Of a DNA stretch of 64,000 bases, positions 36,798 through 48,700 are shown piece by piece; the stretch's first letter is position 1, and every line of letters begins with the position of its first letter. Below the pieces are notes generated by a model. It ran no database searches and was not told the origin of the DNA. It saw only the letters and a program-made list of their open reading frames with translations. The position numbers and the translations under genes are program-made. This stretch comes from Nomia melanderi. Taxonomy: Eukaryota; Arthropoda; Insecta; Hymenoptera; Halictidae. The stretch spans positions 16,248,606-16,312,605 of the forward strand of contig NC_135009.1 of assembly GCF_051020985.1 (NCBI RefSeq). Direction: 5' to 3'.

Positions 36798-39700
36798 GTA
36801 AGAAACTCGCGCGAGAATCGCCATTTAAGCGACACCGGTTGCCGAGGGGTTAATTAACGTTCGATCTACCGAAGAATAACGAGTTACTTGTGATCCCCTA
36901 AAAAATTCAGAAGACCACGTTTCTTGAGATTCGAAGCATTTATTACTGTCGTTCCTTCCGTAACATTTCACTTCGAAATTTCTCGCAAATTTCATCTTTA
37001 TCACTTCAATACTAATATTAATTATATTACTACTGGCTCTGGCATAGATTCAATGTGTCATAAATTAACCCGTTGCAGTCGAAAGTTCACTAGATACATT
37101 TAACTTTTCAAGAGAATATAGACAACATCCTTTGAAACTAATAAGAAACCCCTAAGTTAATAAGAAAGCTATTTAGTTTCAATATTCCACGTATCGATGT
37201 TGCAAAATTCAATATCACATATAAGATCGTATAATTCTGTTATATTTGTTACATCAAATGTTATATCAAATCTGTTATATCAAATCAAGTGTGAGAAAAT
37301 ATAAAATTTGATTCGAGTCGATTATCTATTTAAAAGATATTACATAACAATATATCCGAATTTCTCTATGTACAGTGATATAAGTTGGCCTCACTGAAAA
37401 TTGCCATCCGCATAATTCGGTTTTCCGAAAATTAGCCGGTACGCGACGCGTTAATCGGATCACCTGTCCCGCCGTGTATACGCGGCGCGCAGCCACCACG
37501 GCCGATTTATCGTGGCCGTGATGGCGGCGGGACACCGGTCGTTCTTGGCCTTCCCCCACCCCCGGCGGCACCGTCTCTCTTTTTTCTTTTTACATAAATT
37601 AACAAAGGGCCGAGTGGCCGAGGTTAACGATTTCAATGGGACATCCTGTATAACGAGCGTGTCTCACGCACCCCACGAGTTCACGGACACAAGACGCGCC
37701 CGGTAATATTGTATTAAAGGGCCCCCTTGTTTGTTCCGTGAATGCCGTCTACTGTTGCACACGTTTGTTCTAGCGGGTGTCCGCGAACGACCGGCTCCTC
37801 TGCCGTCGATCGTTACCGTGCTCGCGTTTCGATCGTCTTGACACGTTAAGCGCCACGAAAATCTTAAGCGTTTCCCCATAGAGTTTGTCTTTTGTAGCAA
37901 AGAAAAGTAGGAATAATTATGAATTGTTTGGCGTTGCAACGTTTGCGTTACACTATCAACTTAGTTGCCTTAAACATTTTTATTTCACATCGGTTGTCTT
38001 GTATGTTACGATTGTTTTTTAGAGGAAGAGGCTGTTTTATTCGAATATTTCACATGTCGATGCGTTGTACAAAGTTTAATATTAAATGTCAAACCCTATA
38101 ATTTTCCTGTGTCAAATCAATTGGCGACTGAGAGTCACCTCCCGAGTGCAAAGGGTTAATAATCGTAAAATTAAAATCTCGTCTGCTAGCCCTAGTATAG
38201 GTGTAACTTACAAACGAGATATTAAAATGTATCTAGTGAACGATAATCGAAGACGAAGTGTGTTGACGGAAATTAGCGAGCTTTCTTCCGCGAGTTCTGT
38301 TACGTATTGAAAGCACCTTCCGTGTAATGAATCGCGATGATCGATCAGCTACGCGTGCAGCTATTAATACCGAAAAGGTCTTGGAGAAGGATCGTCGACG
38401 AATCAGCTCGCAATTAATAATCCCCGCGTAACTTCCGAGCGCGTCCATAGAAATCTCGATTATCTGGATCCCGATCGTCGGCGGCGCACAAAGGGCCGTT
38501 TGTGCCCGAGCGGATCGTTGCTACCAGTTTCCATTGGTCCGGCTTTTCCCCTATTAGAAGCAGACAATCGAGGTCCCCGGTCGGTTGCTCCGGGCATCGA
38601 TCGTGTTCTCGCGTGCCGCTGATATCTCGCCGACGGGATCGAATCTCGCGATATTTTAAGCGATCCCGCGGTGTATCGCTCGCCGCGATCGAACGAGGCC
38701 GGTCGAGGGAAGTCGAGGCGCACGGAAGCGAGCCTCTCGAGAGAGGTTCTCCGCGAATTTCATACCGATTAACGCGTGGGGGATCAACGGGAATAATACG
38801 AAAAGAGAACGAATCGCATTTATGATTCCTGAGGTGATCGTAATCTGGGCTTCGAGACGATGCCGTAGATCTTGCAGCGATATTCTAAGTCTCAAGGCGG
38901 TATCGCGGTTCCCAAGGCAGTAGTGCCGGTCTCGGAGCAATACTGCAGTTACCATAACGATGCGGGAGGCCTCTATGAGATACTCCAGTTCCCAAGACAA
39001 TTTTGCTGGCCTCGGAATGATAGCATTGTAGTTTCCAAGTCGATATTGTGGTTCCCAAGATGATCTTGTAGGTTTTACGACGATATTGTAGTCCTTGGGA
39101 TGATGTTGTAGTTGGTAAGACGATATTGTTAGTTCGAGAATGATAGTATTGTTGTTTTGAAGATGATATTGTAGTTTCCAAAATGATGTTGTACTTCTTA
39201 AGTCGACATTGTTGCTTTTAAGACGATATTGTAGGTCCCGAAATGATAGTATTGTAGTTTCCAAAATGATATTGTACTTCCTAAGTCGACATTGTTGCTT
39301 TTAAGACGATATTGTAGGTCCCAAAATAATAGTATTGTAGTTTCCGAGACAATATTGTAGTTTCCAAAATGATATTATACTTCCTAAGTCGACATTGTTG
39401 CTTTTAAGACAACATTGTAGCTCCCAAAATGATAGTATACTAATTTCCAAGAGGATATCATAGTTTCCAAAATGACATTGTCCTCCTTAAGTCGACATTG
39501 CAGTTCCCAAAATGATACTATCGTAGTTTCCAAGACGATACCAAACTTCCCAACGCGATACCATACTTCTTAACGCGATACTCTAGTTCCCAAAACAACA
39601 CCATTACTCCCACTTAGACACCGCAGGCCCAAAACCAACATCATCCACTCGAAACCAACGATACAATCACCGAGGCGATACTCCAGTTCCAGAGGCTCGT

Positions 39701-42700
39701 TCCACTTAAAAAAATAACGCATCGCAGTTCCCAATTCGTCGCCGCATTCCCCAATCATCCTTGATACCTTATATTTTATTAAATTATCGGCCTCCCTCGA
39801 TCGGCCGGCGCGCGTGCGAATCTTTGTAAACGATTCCGCGTGCTCCCCGCGCGGCGTCCACAGACACAGATCCATCTCGGCCGCACGTACGTACGGCTGC
39901 ATATAAATTATCGCGGGCACGTTCCTTGCGCCTTAATGCGCCGTAATTTCTGCGATACGACTCGCTCGCGCGCGCGCGTGCACGCGGTGTGTACCGTTCA
40001 CCGGGCGTCGCAGTTTTCCCCGGCTCGTCGCGCCGTTGATTTTCATTAAACGCATTCCGAACGGACACGCGGCCCCCGTTCCTCGCATCGCGAACGGTCT
40101 CCCGCTGCTTCCGGTCCTCCGGCGACCGGCCAATCGGCGGCGAGCGGAATCTCTCGGCCGAGACTCTCGATAACAACGAAACCGCGGATCAACCGATGTA
40201 ACGCAGAAAACCGAAAATGGAAAGAATCTACGTTTTCTGGATGAAACTCGATGACTCGCAATGTATCGGTGATACAAACAAATTGGACAATAGGTTGTAT
40301 GATAAAGAGGCGAGCGTGTGATCACATTTTGTTTACATTCCGGGGATGTTATGAAGTTTCTTCGGTGGTAATAGATATTTCGATGCGAACGTTGTATGAA
40401 TAGCGGAACGGAGTTTATTCGTAGATTTTCGAAATGGAAATCATTCTGTACAGCATAGACTACTTAGCAACCATTGGTAATCTTCAATTTTCATTATAAG
40501 AAAACTCGAATTTTGGGGTTTCCTCCAGAGGCACTGCGCGCCGAGACTTCGAGTCGTTCGCTCGATCTCCGCGAAGGAAAAGGAACGATCCGCGAAATAC
40601 AAGATTCAACTAGATTCCTTCTAACCGGATCGACGGGAACGGAGAAAAACGAATCTGTTAATGCGAAACACTAGTCGCGCAAATCGCCTCTGAATCAACG
40701 TCGACTCTCCGAGTGAAATGCAGCCGTGAGGTACGCGCGCGCGTCTCGCTTCTAGCCGTGGCAGTCTCTTTTGTTCAGCTTTCTTTCTTATTTCCCAGTC
40801 GCCAATCGCACGGGCGCGTGTGTCGGTCGTTTGTCAATGAGACTGCGAGCGAATCGAATCGCCGTGGAAAGTGATCCACGGTTTCTGGATTCCGGCCTGA
40901 ATTCTCGGCGACCCCGGGTATTACTTATTCAACTGCCGGTAACCTAGACCCAGCGGGGAAAGCCGCTCGGATAGGCTGCTCGAAAATAGCTTTTCCGATC
41001 GGTCGCGCGCTCCTCTAGAGGTCCACGAGCTATTCTAGAGTCGCGAGCGGAGATTCGAATCTCGGCTTCGGAACGACTCGAGGTTGTTCGATTCGTCTCG
41101 AGAGGACCTCGGAACGAGCAGCGGTTGGAAACGCTTGTAAACTCGACGTTAGCGAGAGCTTGGTCCGGCGTTTCGGAGAGACCGCGACCCGTTTTCACGA
41201 ACGGTTTCCAGCCGGCGTACGGTGGATCCGGTATCAAGGACACGTCAACTTCCGGACGATAGCGCGCTCGCCGGCCGACACACATTTATCGCTCGTGGCC
41301 CGGCCATCGCGCCGGTCGAATTGGAATGAGTCGGCGGACGCTCCCGTTATTCCTTGCCACTCGAATCGTTAGCAGTAGGTTTGCGGGGCGCGTCGATTTC
41401 ACGCGCAATGAATTTCGTAAACGTCTGGTAAATATTCCCGTGGGTTCGATCGCGTCGCGATCGTCTGTCTTCGACGGTACAGCTTCTCCGGCAACGGCGG
41501 AGCGTGCGACACACGCCCGTAAACCTGCCGCTGAACGATTCCGAGAGCCCTAATTGCTCGGCACTTTGCGGAAACTGTTAATCGATGCCCACACGTTTCC
41601 CGCGGCGCCTTCTGTTCCAGCTTCAGACGTCCGGGTGAAATTCGCGCGTGATTTGATCGAAAAACTTTCTAACTTCGCCGCCTTGCTTCGGCGAATACTC
41701 GATTCCCAGCGGTCCCGTTGTGTTCCCCGAACGATCGGAACACGGGTCGCCGGACCGGAGCGCACGGTAACGGCTTCCGATTCCTATTAAACGCGATTTA
41801 GCCCTCGTTCGGCGAAAGAAACGAGCTCCTCGAGATGAACTGATGCATCGCTTAATCGCTTCTCAAACATACCATTTACGTCTCGAGAATTTTAAAGAAA
41901 TCGGTAACGGATCTCGGCCATAGGATTTCCTGCGAGAACGTTTGATAGGAAACCGATCGTTCAACTTTCAATTAACTGAAGAAAGATTAAGGTCTCCCGA
42001 CGCCGAAGACGAATCGATTTTACCTATTCGCGAGATTGGTTGTCTAGCGAACAGCTTGCCGCAGAAGATAAACGTGGATACGCGCCTGAATTTTCGTTGT
42101 CCCCCTTGCCTCCCTGAATCGCGCGAGATTGGATCGTCCGCGTAAGGAAGCGTAGTAATGGCGTACGGCGCGCAGCGGGTCAGACGGCGGCGAGGCCGGC
42201 GGGACGTGAACGCGCATCGCTAATCTTGTCTCGTTTCTGATTGCAGACGTCTCGTGAAGAGCTATCAGCCGAAGAAGAAAGAGGAGGAGGATTCTCAGTG
42301 AGTATGAGGCAACGTTCGAGGCGTAATACCGGATCCACGGCTCGGCAGCGATGTGTGTGCCCCGTCGCGGATACCACTCGCGAATAATCCCGATCTCGAA
42401 ATCCACGCCGTTTTGCTTTCCTTTCGGCCGCGTAAATCACCTTTTAATAGACGATCTCGATCCCAGAGACGAACGGTCTCGAATACGGCTCGTTTCCCCG
42501 CTGGAATTCACTCCTGGCTGGCATTCAGCCCACTTTTTTTACGCGAGCGCGTCGCTTCCTCTCGCGGACCGGCCGATATTGCTTCCCCTTGTTCCGAGAT
42601 CGACGCCGGAAACCGTTCCTCTCTACCTGAATACTTATACGCGACGATCGAACACGATGATCGAGGTACCTCAATCCATTTAGCACCTCAGCGCTAAGCA

Positions 42701-45700
42701 TCTTCGCGAAAATCGCGAGGAGAAACTCGAATTCGCGTTCTCAGACGCGGAGGCGCTCTCGGAATTAACACTAGGTTTACGGAACGCGTCAAATTGACGC
42801 ATATTGGATTTTAGAAATATTATTTTGTAAATGTTTACCAATTACCTACTATCAAATCTCCGGTTTCCACAATCTAAATAAACGAGCATCAATTCTTTTA
42901 GGAATAATAGAAAGAAGTGCACGATAAATGCCCATAAACCTAGTGTTAATTGAAACAATTTGTATTCTAATAACACTCTACTCGTCTATCGTGAAGCTAA
43001 CTCCGAGAATCGACGAATATCAGTTCTAAGAACAACAGAATAAACTGCACCATAAACGTCCAGCGTTCGGAAAAGAGGAAAAGCCAATTGGCATTCGTTG
43101 TTGGCCTTTTTCAAGAGTAACCACAGCTCGCGACGAAGTTGAGACGGATTTAGACGAAAGTCCGGGTGCCCGAATGGATCGGACCACCGATTCGTCGCGC
43201 ACGCGATCGTCGCGTACGAGGAACGGTCGATTCTCGACGGTTGCAGCGTCGGCGCGGCATGAAACGGTAGCTAATCTCTTATCTGTAGTCGTGGGCGGTC
43301 GCTTTATAAGTTCAGTAACTCTCGTTGCGCGCCTACGGGCATGTTTCCCTGGCGGGGCCGTCCTTCCTCCCGTTTCGCCCGCTCGTTTTCGTCCCGTCCG
43401 CGTCATCCGCGATTCGCGTGGGCCGCGCGTGATCGATCTACCACCCCCGCCCTGAAAAACGCCCCGCCGACCGCTTCCTCATAGTCCTAGCAGCTTCGTC
43501 GACGGTCGTCGCGTTTCCCTGGACATTTCGTCGCCTCGCGATTCGGGAATCCCCGATTCAAAGGTCGATCAGTCATGCTTCTCTCGAAGATTTCGGTGGA
43601 TCCTGGAATCTAGAGGGCGAGGTTCGGTGTTTCGGGGTTTCCCGAGCGCGACCGCCGGTCGTCGACGTGTCTCGCGAGAATTTCTCCATTCGCGCAGGTA
43701 CAGCCCTTGCAGGGCGTTCAAGCTGGAGCTGAACGAGGTGAACGATCAGGCGGGACAGAGGGAGGTGATCGCTGAGAACCTCCAGGCGAACGTGCTCAGG
43801 GAATTGAACATACTCGTGAAGGACTTTAAGGAGGACAGGAAGAAACACCTGCAGGAGGGCGCCAGGCTGATGGCGACCCTGGCCGGACAGATCGGTAACC
43901 TGGAGCGCGCGAGGAAAGCTTACGAGAAGGCGTTCCGCGAGGCGGAAAGGTCCGTCGAGAACTACCAGAGGGCGGACGCTGATCTGCATCTCTCCAGAGC
44001 GGAAGTACGTCGATCGATCCTCCCTTTATCCTTCGCTTCAACCCCGCCTACGCGTAGACGCCTACGCGGGCCTCCTGACTCTGTTTCTGTACGGGGTGCG
44101 AAATCGTCAGAGAAATCTGCTGCCACGGTTGATCCTTCGTAGACGTCTTTACTTTAGAGACTATCGTTCCTTCCTGGAGTTAATATTGTGACTGCCAAGT
44201 AAACGCTCGTCGAAAGTAACATGTCGACACGGATTGCTTGATATGGAAAAGAAATGAAGATTATTAGGAAACTGAAGGTTTATGTTAAAAGTAGCGTCAC
44301 CGGAATTTGGGAAATGGCAGTCAAAGCATTAAGGATTAACACAAGAACTATACTAACAATAGATTATTTTCGGTTTCTTCAGACATTCAGTATAGTATTC
44401 AAGTCAAAGCTATTTATTTTCATCATTTCGAATATTCAATGCTTTAAGATATCAATAATCGTGAAACAAAACAATCGAAACCAGTCATTTTAATTGGTAC
44501 GTAGTTCTAGTGTTGATCTATCGAGCAGTTGGCTTCTTCAAAGTCACCCATGGAAACTATAAAAGCTGTAGAATCATTACAGTTTCGTTAATGACTTCCC
44601 GAAGCATCTATTGTCTTTCGACTAGAATTCTAGAGTTAGTAGAGCAGAGCTTCTATCGAGATAATTCGTAACAGAAGATCACGGTTCGGTTAACGCCTAA
44701 TGCTCACCTTATTCTCGTGTCTGCGCGAGAAAAATTTCCCGCTAATACCGATACATGTATACATGGAATCTCTTCAGCTGGAGAAGCAGAGGATGAACAT
44801 GACTCTAAAGACACAGCAGAGCGAGGAGGCGAAGACGGAGTACGCGAACCAGCTGCAGAAGACAAACGAAATGCAGACGCTGCACTATCACACGGCCATG
44901 CCGGAGGTGTTTCAGCACCTTCAGGTATATTCTCTTTTTATCTCCTCCCCCCTTACCTCCCCCCCTTACCTCTCCCCAAACCGTTCCACCTTGTTAATCA
45001 TTTTTTTTCGTGTCGCTTTACAGGAGCTGGACGAGAAGAGAATAAAGAACATGCGGAACTACATGCTGAAGTCCGTGGAGATCGAGCGGGCGGTCGCGCC
45101 GATAATCGCGCAGTGTTTGGACGGCATAGAAAAAGCGGCGAACGAGATCAACGAGAAAGAGGACACGATGATGGTGATCGAGCGTTACAAGAGCGGCTTC
45201 CAGCCGCCCGGGGACTTCCCGTTCGAGGATCTCTCCGTGGCGAAGACCTACGACAGCAATAGTCAGTTGTCGCAGCCGGTCATGCAACCGATACACAACC
45301 ACCTGACGGCGAAGGGCACCGTTTCCGGTGGCAAGATTAAGAAGAGGGTCGGCCTGTTCGGCATATTCAGTAGCAACAAGGTACATGTTGTTGGTTCGCG
45401 GCAACCTGGACGAGATCTAGCCGACTTGACACTCCTAGGCGTGTGCGTGTTCGCTCTATGCCGTCAGGATCGTCCGTGGCTTGTTAACCGGGCGACTCGT
45501 TAGTCAGGGCTGCGCTCTTTATCTGTTGAAACAGAGAGGATCCTCAGACGGATACGCGTTACTGGCGCTCTCGTTTCGATCGTGGATCATGATACGAAAT
45601 CGAATGGAAATGAAAAAGGTTTATGGAAACATTAAACGCGGCCCTGTCTTAGTCGGCGAACGCGATAGATAGAAAGATCCGGCGAGTCGACTCGTCCCCC

Positions 45701-48700
45701 CCGGTTAACAGGTTAACCCTGGAAAGATCAAGAGGAATTTCTCTATAAAGATTCATTCGAGATGTCGTTGTTAACGCATTATCTACCGGCAGTTATTGAA
45801 ACAGTTTATCGAAGACTAATAATCAACGCTTAAAGATTTCTCAATAAATCTTCCGATAGCAATTGCAATCCTGATTCAACAAAATCATCGTGAGTAACAC
45901 AATCTAATTCACCTTTCCTTTGGGAGTGTTGTTCAAAGAGAATTAGTGAACCGCGCGCCGAGATATAATACGATAGCCGTCGGAAAAGCCTATTTAATAG
46001 TCGTTCGGTAAATAAAGTGTTAAACGAGTATCGTCGGAGAGCCTGTCTTTCCAGGGTAGAGCGATCAACTCAGAAGGAAAATATAATCACCGATTGCACG
46101 AAACGATTCTCCCCGACACCCTCTTTGTTTTTCTTTTTGTACTTGCATCCCCATCGGTCGACAGGCCTGCAATATGCACACAGACTTTATGGAAGCATGA
46201 ACATGACACCCTCTGCCATTCGCGGTCTTCTGGAATACTTCTACGCCTCTCTTCTTCTTCTTCCTCTCTCTCTCTCTGTTTGTCTTCCGGCAATTCCGTT
46301 CAGCACTCTCGTGCACGAACATACACGCGCGCACGCGACACTGAGATCGGTTTAGACGCAACGTTAAGCCTAGCCCAACGAAAGAGACAATCGAAAGATG
46401 AATATACGAAGGTCTAGATTTATTAGTGGAAACTACTAGGCTAATTGTCTCTGAGTCTGGGCTAGGCTTCAGCCGACGACGGTCGGGGCCACGCACAACT
46501 TACCTTTTCTTCTGTACTTTCTATTAATTTGGTGGATGGTTCGATCTGCCTGCGGTGTCTCTTGTTTCCGATCCTCCGGGGACTGTGAATTTGGACGCGG
46601 TTGCGCTTTTTTGTAAGTACGTGTGTCATGGATCGCTTGTAAGCCGCCTGCCAAACAGTGTGTAACGAGACAGCATCCCCTCTGCATATCCGAGAGTGTG
46701 GCAAAGCGATTGCGTGTGTCGTTAGACGCATCTTTGTCGGTCGAGCAGAAACTCGGGACACGATTTTGAGAGAGAATGTTTCAACGTTTCACGGAATAGA
46801 AAGAAAACAAATAGAAATCGATAATTCCCAGATGGTGTCACGTATCTGAGTTTCTGCTCACGCGCCACCGCCCGAGATCGTTTCTCGATCCATTGTCGCT
46901 AAAGTGATACATTTTTTGGACTTTGTTTCATGCGAACAACAGAAATTGATCGAGGTGTGCATAGCTTTGAAGGTTTGTCTTATTCTTTACAATCGCCCGT
47001 TGCCTTTCGTTCGACAGCCCATGCCTCGAGAATCATACATGCGTTATCTCTCCCCTCCCCTCTTTCGTTTCTCTCGCCTCCCACGTTTCCGTGCTCCCTC
47101 CGCAACGTGTGTTTCCGTTAGCCTGTTAACCGAGCGATTTCAAGAATAACCGGATATCAAAACTTCACTACGATTCGATGCACGCGAGCTTTCACCAGCG
47201 ACGATCAGGCTCGACGGTATTAACCCTTACCGGTCCTATGTCTATTGCAACCTCTACCTGTTCTAACGATTTTTTCTATATTCATTCGTAGCATCACAAT
47301 TGTACCATTTAACACTAGGTTCACGGGCATTGTACAGTTTATTCTATTGTTCCTGGGGAAGTTGATATTCGTTCATTTATATAGGCATAACATGTGCTTC
47401 GAATTCTTCTCTTTTTCCAATAAATTATTAATGACAAAGTTGCCGTATCGATCAGAGTTCAGAAAGAAATCATAGGCCAAGGGGTTAAAGGTAACATTCC
47501 AGTCACTCCTTCCTAAATATTCTTGAATAAACAAATAGAGCATCGTATTAAACATTGAATGAACTAACGTCGAACCTCAAAGTGAGAAACCAAGAGTACT
47601 TCGGACCGCAAAGGGTTAAAGTGAAACGAAGACACAGGGCTTAGCGTGCAATGGTCTAACAATAGACAGGCTAACAGGATATTCTCTGTTAACAGGTTAA
47701 TAATAGTTCGCTAGACTCTCCGAGTACGTTCATGATAGCCACGCATAACATCGCCGATCCTGCGCTCCCCGCCGATACGTTCGATCATAGAATTAACCCT
47801 TTTGGTCCTGCGTGCTCGTGTATGCGCTGCGGAACTAACTGCCCGATGTACGGTGTGTTGCATGTCGCCGGAAGCTTCAGAGCTGAAAGGGTTAATCGCG
47901 GCTGACAGTCGGCAACAGTGACTCCGGAATTTCTTCGTGCAAATTGTCGAATCCTGATATAATCGGGAAGAAAGGTCTATCTTTCTAAATGTTAACCCTT
48001 TGCACTCGAGGGGCGCCAATCGCCAGCTGATTCGACGCAGCAAACTTATAAAATCTTCAATATTAAAGCATGTGTAACGTATCAACGCATAATCGAAATA
48101 AAATAGTTCTATTATAAGCAATCGCGTTAGTTGCGAAAAATGTTAATACTTGGTCAGAAGGTATCGAGTATCTTTCATGAAAAATATCGTCGAGTGCAAA
48201 GGGTTAAACACTGGTATCCATTGCGCGTCCTCCAAAGTGACGCGACAAGAAGTGTCACGTAATAATTTCCAAGCTCGTCCGTTGTTCCCGAGTACACGAG
48301 CGAATCGCGCGAGTCACTGTTTACTCAAGATAGGAGATAATCTTCTCTGTTGCGTATCGTGCCGTTTGCCGCGCTAACAGCGTGCCATCTTTTGTTTTCC
48401 ATCATATTCACACTATTTGTAGCGATCCCCTAGAATATGCGATTACCCGTTGCTCAATTGAAAATCATTGCAGAACAACGTGCCTGGATACGGGGACGGA
48501 GCGAAGGAGGACTACAGCGATCTGCCTCCGAATCAGCGCAAGAAGCGGCTGCAGCAGAGGCTCGACGAGATCCAGGCGAAGATCCAGCAGGAGACGGCGG
48601 CGAGGGACGGTCTGATGAAGATGAAGGGCGTGTACGAACAGAACCCGGCACTGGGCGATCCGATGAGCATAGAAGGACAACTGAATCAGTCGAGCAACAA

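Noticed and set aside
38656..39264. 202-codon - strand open frame with repeated WKLQYHL-like motifs
   Set aside because: It is the translation of the minisatellite at 38853-39700. The protein periodicity follows the DNA repeat.
43573..43989. 138-codon - strand open frame opposite a Cip4 exon
   Set aside because: It is the antisense shadow of the F-BAR exon 43698-44004.
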